This document shows, one piece after another, positions 7,560-14,723 of a DNA stretch of 15,802 bases; the first letter of the stretch is position 1, and each line of letters starts with the position of its first letter. This DNA is from an uncultured Halieaceae bacterium (GTDB lineage Bacteria > Pseudomonadota > Gammaproteobacteria > Pseudomonadales > Halieaceae), in contig CAJXZI010000019.1 in the NCBI GenBank assembly GCA_913063005.1, forward strand, positions 1-15,802, in the 5' to 3' direction. Below the pieces are notes generated by a model, which made no database searches, had not been told where the DNA came from, and was given only the letters and a program-made list of their open reading frames with translations. The position numbers and the translations under genes are program-made.

Positions 7560-8555
7560 ATGCCTGTAATGAGTTTGTCAGAAATAGAGTCGGTGTGTCG
7601 GAAGGCGCTTCTAAACGTTGGAGCCAGCATTGAACAGGCCGACATTGTTGCTGCCGAAATCGCCGACGCGGAGGCTGAGGGCATTAGGAATGTCGGGCTC
7701 GGGTACATGCATCTGTACCTCAAGCATCTAAAAGTAGGCAAAGTGAAGCCAGGTGCGTCACCCAAGATCGTTAAGACGTCCTCCTCAACTACTGTAATCG
7801 ACGCGGACTTTGGTTTTTGTCACCACGCCTACATGATTGGCGAGGCTCGTCTCATTGAGACCACTCGCGAGCAAGGCGTGGGGCTTATGTCGATCAATCA
7901 CTCCTCCTCAGCAGGTGTTTTGGGGTGGTTTGTCCGCAGGCTCGCGAAGCAGGGCTTGGTTTCGCTCATGTTTGCCAACAGCTCCAAGGCCGTTGCAGCG
8001 CACGGAGGCAAGGTGCCCTTCTTCGGAACCAACCCCTTTGCGTTTGGTGCACCCAGAGCAACAGAAGAGCCGCTGGTTGTGGATATGGCCACTGCCTCGA
8101 CCGCAAGAGTGAATTTGGTTAAAGCGGCCGCAGAGGGTCGCGAGATTGAACCGGGACATGCCATCGATGTGGATGGCAATCCAACGACTGACCCTGCCGC
8201 GGGGTTGAAAGGCGCACAGCTGCCCGTTGGTGGGCCTAAGGGTTTCGGGCTCGGTTTGATGGTGGACGTGCTTGGCGGCGTGCTCACCGGCAGTAATTGC
8301 TCTTACGAAGCTTCGATGTTCGCCACAACCGAAGGCGGCCCACCAAACGTTGGCCAAACCATTATTGCCATGGATCCAGCGTTTTTCAGCGATGGTTTCG
8401 TGACTCATTTGGAGTCCATGTTTACCGACTTAACGAAAGATAATGAGGTGAGGGTGCCCGGTGAGCGACGAGCCGAATTACGGCGTTTACACGAAGCGCA
8501 GGGTGTTGAGGTTCCTGATAGTCTGTTGGCGCAAATCGCCGAGCTGTCCTCTTAA
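7560..8555 (+). CDS. Ldh-family (malate/lactate/ureidoglycolate-type) oxidoreductase with altered active site
   Basis: A 331-residue protein of the NAD(P)H-dependent Ldh_2 family, which includes ureidoglycolate and sulfolactate dehydrogenases and piperideine-2-carboxylate reductase (the N-methyl-amino-acid dehydrogenase DpkA). Nucleotide-binding landmarks are present: FANSSKAVAAHGGKVPFFG (138-156) running into TNPFAFGAPR (157-166), DMATAS (175-180), DGNPTTDPAAGLKGAQLPVG (205-224) and GGPKGFGLGLMVD (224-236). The usual G-I-x-S-H-G-x-x-R motif reads GIRNVGLGY (41-49), so the catalytic His is V45 and the Arg is Y49. The usual N-S-x-H-x-G motif reads NHSSSAG (113-119), with no His at the expected place. 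The fold is clear, but ordinary hydride-transfer chemistry on an oxo or imino acid is doubtful. It is convergent with the sox operon, 42 bp away, so it may serve the same pathway from its own promoter. Confidence 0.85.
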   Translation: MPVMSLSEIESVCRKALLNVGASIEQADIVAAEIADAEAEGIRNVGLGYMHLYLKHLKVGKVKPGASPKIVKTSSSTTVIDADFGFCHHAYMIGEARLIETTREQGVGLMSINHSSSAGVLGWFVRRLAKQGLVSLMFANSSKAVAAHGGKVPFFGTNPFAFGAPRATEEPLVVDMATASTARVNLVKAAAEGREIEPGHAIDVDGNPTTDPAAGLKGAQLPVGGPKGFGLGLMVDVLGGVLTGSNCSYEASMFATTEGGPPNVGQTIIAMDPAFFSDGFVTHLESMFTDLTKDNEVRVPGERRAELRRLHEAQGVEVPDSLLAQIAELSS

Positions 8556-8597
8556 GCTGGGACGCTCGTCAGTCAGCGTCATGAGTGACCCATAGCG
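8556..8597. other. Short convergent spacer with a hairpin
   Basis: The 42 bp between the Ldh-family stop and the soxG stop contain GACGCT (8561-8566) and AGCGTC (8575-8580), a perfect 6-bp stem with an 8-nt loop. There is no T-run on either strand, so it is at best a weak or Rho-assisted terminator shared by the convergent transcripts. Confidence 0.35.
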
Positions 8598-9167
8598 CTA
8601 AGAGCTTCGACAGAACTCCGCTCGCGCATCCAAAAGCGCCTCGAGTGCATACTGCGCGTAGGACTGATCTACAAGTATTGTAAACACGTCGCTCCCATCC
8701 AGTTCATGTCGGGCGACGATACAGTTGATTAGCGCCATCTGTGTTTGTGCGACATCCCCGACAGAGAACGCATCAGGCGATAAATCCACGCCACATAGTT
8801 TCGCCATCATCTCGGACTTTTGATCGCCGCTTACGACCAGCCACGCATGGCTGCTCTGACAAAAAAGAGGGTACATGCCCTCGCTGATGGCTTGATCTAC
8901 GTCACTTGGAATGGGCGCGTCTGTGCTCGGATCTAGGAACCAAAACTCCCGCTGGCTCAGTGCCATTATTAATGTATCGCCAGGGACTGTGATGATTTGA
9001 TTGGGTGCTTTCGGTAGCTTCCAGCCCTCAGCTCTTAGAGCCGCAGCTGCATCTTTACCCCTAAAGCCCCATCGTTGTTTGTTCGTGTAATCCTGTATCG
9101 AGATCGCACCCTCATAGACCTTGCCCGAGAGAGGGGATTCAAAGACGTTATTGAGCTGCTCGCTCAT
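8598..9167 (-). CDS. soxG: Sarcosine oxidase gamma subunit
   Basis: A 189-residue protein with the usual length and position of the gamma subunit of heterotetrameric sarcosine oxidase. Recognisable stretches include ALSQREFWFLDP (about 89-100), SSHAWLVVSGDQ (about 124-135) and RHELDGSDVFTILV (about 153-166), corresponding to the family core. The subunit carries no cofactor of its own and packs against the folate-binding C-terminal half of SoxA. The ATG overlaps the soxA stop in an ATGA arrangement (9164-9167), so translation is probably coupled. It is the last gene of the operon. The call rests mostly on synteny plus the conserved core, since this is the least conserved of the four subunits. 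Confidence 0.88.
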   Translation of the reverse strand: MSEQLNNVFESPLSGKVYEGAISIQDYTNKQRWGFRGKDAAAALRAEGWKLPKAPNQIITVPGDTLIMALSQREFWFLDPSTDAPIPSDVDQAISEGMYPLFCQSSHAWLVVSGDQKSEMMAKLCGVDLSPDAFSVGDVAQTQMALINCIVARHELDGSDVFTILVDQSYAQYALEALLDARAEFCRSS

Positions 9168-12100
9168 AGGCCTTGCCTCGCATTGTCGGGGTCGTAAAAC
9201 GGCGTATCTGCAACGTGAGCATGGACATGCACCGCATTATCAGTCCGTATCACAACTTCCGCGCCTGATGCTGAATCAGCCGGATGGACATAAGCCAAGC
9301 CGATAATTTTATTAAGTGTCGGTGAGTACTCGCAGGAGGTGACGGCGCCCACGATGTCGCCGTCTCGAATGACGAGATGGCCCTCTTTGGGTTGCGGGCT
9401 TGTCGCGCCCAGTTCAAAGCCAACTAGCTTGCGTTCAAGCGGTGCTTTAGAGAGGATCTCCACGCTTTTTGCACCGACAAAGAAGGGTTTATTTTTTGCG
9501 ATCGCCCAGCGCAGCGAAACCTCATTGGGCTGTGTCATCCCGTCGGTGTCTTGCCCTACGATGATGTGGCCTTTTTCGAGCCGCAGAAGGCGTTGGGCCT
9601 CCACACCAAATGCGCGTATTTTAAACTCGCTACCGGCTTCCATCAGTCGATCCCAAAGGACACCGATATAAGGGGAGGGGACGTGTAACTCATAGCCAAG
9701 CTCACCGACAAAACCTACGCGCATCATCCGTGTGGGTATGCCCGCGAGTGTTGCCTCCCGATACGCAAGGTAAGGGAATTCGTCTGCGTCTAGATTGATG
9801 TCACAGCCGAGCGAAGCGAGGACATCACGCGATTTGGGGCCTGCAACATTCACTGCGCTGAAGGCGCTGGTAACGTTGGCTATATCCACATCGAGTCGCC
9901 ACTGCGCATTCCACTTAAGCATGTCGCGATAAACACGATCAACGCCGCTAGTAGTGGCTGTGACGTAGTAATGATCTTCGTCTATCCGAGCGGCAACACC
10001 GTCGTCTGCAACGACCCCTAGTTCGTTGGTCAGTACCGCGTAGCGTGTTTTTCCAATGGGTTGTTTGGCGAACCCAAAGGTATACAACCTATTCATAAAT
10101 TCCGCGGCGTCAGGCCCGCGTAGCTCAATGCCTCCAAGCGTACTGACATCGATGATGCCAACCCCAGTTCTTACAGCGGCGACCTCCGCCTGAATAGCGG
10201 CGTCTCGCTGCTCTGGAGTTCCGTAAAAAGCGGGTCGCTGCCAGGCGCCTGCGGGCATCATTTGCGCGCCCAGGTGGAGATGTCGGTTATGCAGAGGGGT
10301 TCGCCGAAGGGGATGGAATCGTCGACCCGCAAGTAAACCGAGCGGTTCCGGTGTCAGCGGGGGACGGGCGGTCGTGACCCCCGTCTCATTGACTGACCGC
10401 TCAGTAGCCTTGGCCACTAAACGTGCTGTCGGTAGCGCTGAGTGACGCCCTTGAGACGGCCCCATGCCTACCGTCGAAAAACGCTTTACCAATTGAATGT
10501 CGCGGTAGCCCATTCGGGTTGCGTTTAGGATGTCCTTTATCTGCAGATCTTCGTCAAAATCCACAAACTCACGACCTTTAGGGTGCTTAACAAAGGGCCA
10601 GGGGTGATTGACCCGTTCAGTGCAGGTGGTGTTCTCGTCCTCGTCTGTAGTTAGCTCAGCATCAAGATTTTTCATCGCTTGGCGCGCAGCATTTCGGCCG
10701 CTGGCCTCGACCGCGGCGAGAGAGAAAATACTATCGACGCTGCCTGCGAGATGCATGCCAGCGGGGAGTTTGGATAGTTGAAATTGAGCTGTTTCATCGT
10801 CATAGCCTAGGACGGCTCCTGCTTGGCAGGCTAGTTGATACGCGGGCATAAAACCGGCAGACATCGCGAGCACACCGCAATCGAGTGTTGCGATTTTTTC
10901 GCTCGCATTACCGTTGTCGTCTAAACGATGAACAATAAGTTCTGACAGCACCTTTCCGGTCGCGCGACTCGCAGCCTCAAGGACGGCACAGCGTTGATAG
11001 ATTGTTATACCGCGCCGCTCAACTTCACGGGAAAGCGCGGGATCATCGCAGCCATCACGAAGATCGATAATTGCTTGAACATTTGCGCCGCCATCGTGGC
11101 TACTGAGCGCAGTGCGATACGCATGATCATTACCGGCGAGTACAGCAACGGGCGCTGAGGGTATGACCCCGTAAAGGCGCGTTAGACGATCGAGCGCGCT
11201 ACACATAACCACGCCGGGCAGATCATTGTTTCGAAAGACGACGTGCTGCTCGCTTGACCCTGTCGCGAGGATGGTTTGCTTAGCCCGAAGCTTGATGAGT
11301 CGCGTGCCCTGCAACACGGGTAAATAGTGATCGGTAAACCAAGCGTTGCAGGTGGCAGAGCGCAAAACGCGAATGTTGGGGTGTGCCTCGACCGCCCTTA
11401 TGAGGGCGTCACGCTGGGCGGATATCGCCGAGAAAGCGTCTCTAGCGTCAGTAGTGGAGGCCGCATCGCCGGTTTTGCTGGGCCCTACGCTGTTCTCGGT
11501 ACTTCTATCGGCACTCGTCTCAACACTAATCTCTGTACTAGCAATTCTTGGTGTCTCGTAGCCAAACGCGTGGTAGTTGAGTGATCCTCCTAAGTGAGGC
11601 TCTTGTTCGATCAGCGCTACCGTTGCACCGGCGTTTGCGGCATGCAGTGCTGCATTCAGTCCCGCGGGGCCTCCACCCACAACGGCGATGTCACAGAAGC
11701 AATAGGCCTTGTCATTATACGGGGCTTCAACCTCAAGGTTGCTAACGCCCAAGCCCGCTGCCTTTCTGACAATGGGTTCCCAATAAGCCCAGATGCCTCG
11801 AGGTTTAAAAAACGCTTTGTAATAAAAGCCAACGGGTAAGAAGCGGCCGAACCAGTCGAGAATTCGGGAGACATCAAAATAGAGACTTCCCGTGTAATTT
11901 TGCGCTGACACCGAGAGATGATCCCTCGCTGGGAGATGATCCGCTAGGAGGTTCGGTGTCGTTGGTGTCTGAACGAGGGTGTTTGCGTCATGCCCACAGA
12001 GCGTGAGTGGGCCTCGTGGTCGATGGTATTTAAAAGACCGTGACTGTAACCACTGGTTGTTCGCAATTAGAGCGGAGGCTACGGAGTCGCCGGCCAGCCC

Positions 12101-12187
12101 ATTTATTTCATTGCCTTCAAAGGTGAAACGCACTTTTTTGGAAGCATTCACCCACTGGCCGAAGTGTTCGTTGCTGACACGCTTCAT
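9164..12187 (-). CDS. soxA: Sarcosine oxidase alpha subunit
   Basis: A 1007-residue protein. An N-terminal ferredoxin-like domain without cluster cysteines (about 15-85, with SRSFKYHRPRG) is followed by an NAD(H)-binding Rossmann region starting at VVGGGPAGLNAALHAANAG (169-187) and continuing through LATGSS (about 309) to a GG-type end near 480-510. A linker follows, then an aminomethyltransferase (GcvT-like) folate-binding half from about 620, containing DVSTLGGIELRGPDAAEF and EKGHIIVGQDTDGMTQ. This half accepts the iminium product and forms 5,10-methylene-tetrahydrofolate. Length is at the top of the usual range because of a Ser/Thr/Asp/Glu-rich insertion at about 212-256, between the two Rossmann segments, where relatives have a short loop. 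The start overlaps the soxD stop (ATGA, 12184-12187). With SoxB, SoxD and SoxG it should convert sarcosine plus O2 to glycine plus H2O2. Confidence 0.95.
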   Translation of the reverse strand: MKRVSNEHFGQWVNASKKVRFTFEGNEINGLAGDSVASALIANNQWLQSRSFKYHRPRGPLTLCGHDANTLVQTPTTPNLLADHLPARDHLSVSAQNYTGSLYFDVSRILDWFGRFLPVGFYYKAFFKPRGIWAYWEPIVRKAAGLGVSNLEVEAPYNDKAYCFCDIAVVGGGPAGLNAALHAANAGATVALIEQEPHLGGSLNYHAFGYETPRIASTEISVETSADRSTENSVGPSKTGDAASTTDARDAFSAISAQRDALIRAVEAHPNIRVLRSATCNAWFTDHYLPVLQGTRLIKLRAKQTILATGSSEQHVVFRNNDLPGVVMCSALDRLTRLYGVIPSAPVAVLAGNDHAYRTALSSHDGGANVQAIIDLRDGCDDPALSREVERRGITIYQRCAVLEAASRATGKVLSELIVHRLDDNGNASEKIATLDCGVLAMSAGFMPAYQLACQAGAVLGYDDETAQFQLSKLPAGMHLAGSVDSIFSLAAVEASGRNAARQAMKNLDAELTTDEDENTTCTERVNHPWPFVKHPKGREFVDFDEDLQIKDILNATRMGYRDIQLVKRFSTVGMGPSQGRHSALPTARLVAKATERSVNETGVTTARPPLTPEPLGLLAGRRFHPLRRTPLHNRHLHLGAQMMPAGAWQRPAFYGTPEQRDAAIQAEVAAVRTGVGIIDVSTLGGIELRGPDAAEFMNRLYTFGFAKQPIGKTRYAVLTNELGVVADDGVAARIDEDHYYVTATTSGVDRVYRDMLKWNAQWRLDVDIANVTSAFSAVNVAGPKSRDVLASLGCDINLDADEFPYLAYREATLAGIPTRMMRVGFVGELGYELHVPSPYIGVLWDRLMEAGSEFKIRAFGVEAQRLLRLEKGHIIVGQDTDGMTQPNEVSLRWAIAKNKPFFVGAKSVEILSKAPLERKLVGFELGATSPQPKEGHLVIRDGDIVGAVTSCEYSPTLNKIIGLAYVHPADSASGAEVVIRTDNAVHVHAHVADTPFYDPDNARQGL
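11420..11554 (-). repeat. Low-complexity insertion in soxA with an internal imperfect repeat
   Basis: The segment coding SoxA residues 212-256 is rich in Ser, Thr, Asp, Glu and Ala codons. Within it AGTACAGAGATTAGTGT (in 11522-11539) and AGTACCGAGAACAGCGT (in 11486-11503) match at 13 of 17 positions and lie exactly 36 nt apart, giving STEISV and STENSV 12 residues apart. This looks like a decayed in-frame duplication in a solvent-exposed loop. Confidence 0.6.
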
Positions 12188-12480
12188 GCATCAGCCTCGC
12201 TGGCGGTGAAATCAATTCGCTCTTTGAAAAGCTCATCGGCAGGGTAGGTCCGAATGATCTCGTCCGAAGCATTGTGGCGCTCGGCAATAAACCAATAGCT
12301 ACTAGGGCTGTGGAGCCACCACTCAAGCACAATCCCAATGTCGTTTTGCTCGTAAAAAACGTAATTCGCCCAGGCTTCATCGGACACACTGTTGACGTCA
12401 GGCATGGCTTTAACCTGACCGCCGTAGACAAATTCGCTGATATTTCTGGGCCCGTTCAATGGGCAGTTCATGATTTTCAT
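12184..12480 (-). CDS. soxD: Sarcosine oxidase delta subunit, zinc-ligand-poor variant
   Basis: A 98-residue delta subunit of heterotetrameric sarcosine oxidase, recognised by EFVYGGQVKAMPD (16-28), SDEAWANYVFYEQNDIG (33-49), EWWLHSPSSYWFIAERH (53-69) and DEIIRTY (73-79), and by its place between soxB and soxA. In the classical subunit a zinc ion is held by a CPxC pair near the N-terminus plus a His and a third Cys further on. Here the first motif is C6-P-L-N9-G-P-R, so the second Cys is Asn. The later region keeps H57 but has Ser residues (S60, S61) where the third Cys is expected. C6 is the only cysteine in the whole subunit. The ATG is 8 bp after the soxB stop, and the GAGGT ribosome site overlaps that stop. 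The stop overlaps the soxA start. Confidence 0.93.
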   Translation of the reverse strand: MKIMNCPLNGPRNISEFVYGGQVKAMPDVNSVSDEAWANYVFYEQNDIGIVLEWWLHSPSSYWFIAERHNASDEIIRTYPADELFKERIDFTASEADA

Positions 12481-12488
12481 GGGCTACC

Positions 12489-13736
12489 TCAATGACTCGC
12501 TGCTGTTGCGCCCATTTCATTGACCTGCTTGAAGCGATCAAAGCGCGCGAGTTCGAAGGGCTGTATGAGTTCTGGGACTTTACCGCCACTGGCAACGAGT
12601 TCAGCCATGGTCTTGCCGCAGATGGGGGTGGCTTTGAAGCCCCAAGTGCCCCAACCCGCGTCGATGTAGTAATTCTTAATTGGACTCAAGCCCATGATGG
12701 GGCTGTAATCCGTCGTCATATCGGTAATACCCGCCCACTGGCGAAGAAGTCGCATCTCGCTCAAGAAAGGGAACATTTCGACCGCACTCGATATCAGGCT
12801 CTCTTTCAAGGGAAGGGAGGCGCGACTGTTGTAGAGCGGGTAGGGGTCTGAACCACCACCGATCACAATCTCGCCACGCGAGGTTTGCTGGACATAGCAG
12901 TGCAAAGCCGAGGAGCTCACCAAGGGGTTTAGGAACGGTTTGACAGGTAGTGTCACCATGGCCTGTAGCGGATAGGCAACGAGCGGTAATTCGAAGCCCG
13001 CTTTCCGGGCCATGGGTGCGCTGTGCCCGGCGACTGCTTGAATGACAACACCGGCCTCGACGTTACCGCGGGTGGTTTTCACCCCTGTGACTCGACCCTT
13101 GCTGACGACGACGTCTGTAACCTCCGTGAGTTGATGGAGTTCTGCACCCCGTTGCGTCGCACCCTTTGCGTAGCCCCAGGCAACCGCATCGTGCCGCGCT
13201 GTCGCACCGTCCTTGTGCCACAAGCCAGCAAGCACCGGTAAGTTCGCGGGGTTTAGATTCAGCGTGGGTACAAGCTCGGCGATGTCGCAGGGGTCGATGA
13301 GCTCGGTGCGCCCACCAAAATGTTTGTTGACCTCTGCGCGTTGGCGAAAGGCTCTCACTGTGGCGTCGGTGTGCGCGAGGGTCAGCTGCCCACGCTGTGA
13401 GTACATGATATTGAAATCAAACTCGTTGGAGAGGTCCTCGTAAAGCTTGACCGAGGCACTGTAGAACTTAACGCCTTCTGGCGTTAGGTAATTCGAGCGA
13501 ATAACGGCAGTGTTTCTCGCTGTATTACCGCCACCTAAGTAGCCTTTTTCCAATACAGCGACGTTGGTAATGCCGTGGTATTTAGCAAGGTAATAAGCGG
13601 TTGCAACGCCGTGACCACCACCGCCAATGATGACGACGTCGTAACGAGGTTTCAGCTCACACGGTGCGGGTAAGTCGGCTTCGATTTCGAAAGGATAATT
13701 ATCCGACAAGCCGTATTTGAGGAGTCCAAAGGGCAT
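12489..13736 (-). CDS. soxB: Sarcosine oxidase beta subunit
   Basis: A 415-residue flavoprotein subunit, close to the usual 404-416. The FAD-binding Rossmann motif is YDVVIIGGGGHGVATAYYLA (32-51), followed by GYLGGGNTARNTAVIRSNY (65-83). H182 in ATARHDAVAWGYA is the likely site of covalent FMN attachment, equivalent to His173 of the Corynebacterium enzyme by my recollection of that sequence. The C-terminal GWGTWGFKATPICGKTMAE stretch holds the conserved Gly-rich loop with GFKATP near FAD. SoxB oxidises the N-methyl substrate at FAD; electrons pass to FMN and O2. The ATG at 13736 is the first possible start after an in-frame TAA and has no obvious Shine-Dalgarno, so weak or leaderless-type initiation, or a slightly later start, is possible. 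It is the first gene of soxBDAG. Activity on dimethylglycine or other N-methyl amino acids cannot be excluded. Confidence 0.96.
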   Translation of the reverse strand: MPFGLLKYGLSDNYPFEIEADLPAPCELKPRYDVVIIGGGGHGVATAYYLAKYHGITNVAVLEKGYLGGGNTARNTAVIRSNYLTPEGVKFYSASVKLYEDLSNEFDFNIMYSQRGQLTLAHTDATVRAFRQRAEVNKHFGGRTELIDPCDIAELVPTLNLNPANLPVLAGLWHKDGATARHDAVAWGYAKGATQRGAELHQLTEVTDVVVSKGRVTGVKTTRGNVEAGVVIQAVAGHSAPMARKAGFELPLVAYPLQAMVTLPVKPFLNPLVSSSALHCYVQQTSRGEIVIGGGSDPYPLYNSRASLPLKESLISSAVEMFPFLSEMRLLRQWAGITDMTTDYSPIMGLSPIKNYYIDAGWGTWGFKATPICGKTMAELVASGGKVPELIQPFELARFDRFKQVNEMGATAASH

Positions 13737-13967
13737 TAAGCACGCACGAAAATGTTTTGTTATTTATGGATGATGTTAGCTGAAATTCTTGTGATTGCCT
13801 TTTCATTTTTTGGTAATCCGCTAGATTCATTGGGTTCGCCAAAGATCGGCTGGTGGGGGAGTCTGAAAAGACAACTAAGTACCCTAACAAGCACTTGGCT
13901 GCCTTCGCGCACGGGTCGAATCGCCAGGCTGGATTTACTTATTGTTGAGAGGTGAAAGCGCTTCGCT
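13737..13967 (-). promoter_or_regulatory. Leader region of the soxBDAG operon
   Basis: A 231-bp gene-free stretch between the DUF3726-type gene and soxB, on the strand of both. It is AT-rich near soxB, as expected for a promoter, but I could not pick hexamers with confidence. An imperfect inverted repeat AAGTAC-N8-GCACTT (about 13876-13895) is a possible operator. No riboswitch-like core, including the glycine type, was recognised. A hairpin at the preceding gene's stop (13952-13970) has no T-run. The upstream gene pair may therefore read through into sox or may end here. Confidence 0.35.
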
Positions 13968-14723
13968 TCAGTCCGCGGGGCCGGCGCCGAGTCGAGAACT
14001 GGCGGTTGACGCGACTAAAGTGAGCTTGGCTAATGTTTGCAGCTGCTCCCAGAGCTCAGGATCAACGGTTATACCCTCGCGCTCGGTCTTCGACCTTACT
14101 TCCAATAGGTCACTTTCGTCATGACGTGCCAGAAGGTCGTACTCGTACTCTGAGCGCATTGTCGGCAATAGGTCTACATGGTTTGCCATGACAACAGTGA
14201 TTCCTGTGTTGTCCTTATTTTCGTCTGGAAGTTCTGAAACGGCGTAAATTCGGATGGACGGGACTGATGAACTTGCACGAAATCCAACCACTTGCTCGGT
14301 GAGCGGTGTCTGCGAATTACGCCAGAAAGCTGTGACGTTCATACCTCGATTCGCAAGCCTCGCTAAGTAGCCCATAACAAGTTGTCGCTGTCGACACCGC
14401 CTGATTTTGAGCACAGATAATCCACGTGCACGCGCTTGGGTGAAGGCGAGCTCTAGTGGCAGGTGTGAGCACGCAAGAACACTAATGTTATGTGCATCAA
14501 GCACAGTGACATCCGTGTCTTTGTACAAAATATCAGGGGGAGAGTAGGGGTGTTCAAGTGAGTATTGCTCAAGCGCGTCTTTCAGTGTTTTGACACCCTC
14601 GAGACCACAGCTTTCCATCCAACACAGCATGTCTGCAGCATCGCTGGCTTGTCCATCAGAAAATCCTAGTCCAATGAAGGCTTTCCACGACAGCGACTGC
14701 AGCTCGTTGAAAGAAACTTTCAT
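13968..14723 (-). CDS. DUF3726-type protein, apparent truncated relative of the Ldh family
   Basis: A 251-residue protein starting at the ATG at 14723. A longer frame reaching to 14855 only adds an Arg-rich translation of the neighbour's end. The start MKVSFNELQS and the stretch ASDAADMLCWMESCGLEG (26-43) match what I recall as DUF3726. The first ~45 residues align without gaps with the Ldh-family protein at 7560-8555, and residues about 71-140 (VTVLDAH, ARARGLSVLKI, GYLARLANRGMNV, RNSQTP) follow the same order as its 77-142 region. The FGTNP cofactor loop and the whole C-terminal half of an Ldh enzyme are absent, and the rest is unfamiliar. Dehydrogenase activity is therefore unlikely; a partner, regulatory or scaffold role is inferred. 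The ATG overlaps the upstream gene's stop (ATGA), and soxB lies 231 bp downstream. Function is unknown. Confidence 0.75.
   Translation of the reverse strand: MKVSFNELQSLSWKAFIGLGFSDGQASDAADMLCWMESCGLEGVKTLKDALEQYSLEHPYSPPDILYKDTDVTVLDAHNISVLACSHLPLELAFTQARARGLSVLKIRRCRQRQLVMGYLARLANRGMNVTAFWRNSQTPLTEQVVGFRASSSVPSIRIYAVSELPDENKDNTGITVVMANHVDLLPTMRSEYEYDLLARHDESDLLEVRSKTEREGITVDPELWEQLQTLAKLTLVASTASSRLGAGPAD

Noticed and set aside
7908..8408. 166-codon open frame antisense to the Ldh-family gene
   Set aside because: Contained in a clearly coding gene and without domain signatures.
8561..8580. Hairpin between the convergent Ldh-family and soxG genes as an intrinsic terminator
   Set aside because: The stem is perfect but only 6 bp, with an 8-nt loop and no T-run on either strand.
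13699..13890. 63-codon minus-strand frame in the sox leader region
   Set aside because: Overlaps the soxB start in another frame, has no ribosome site and no recognisable features.
13737..13967. Glycine riboswitch upstream of soxBDAG
   Set aside because: Looked for because glycine is the product, but no paired-aptamer-like purine-rich core was recognisable in the 231 bp.
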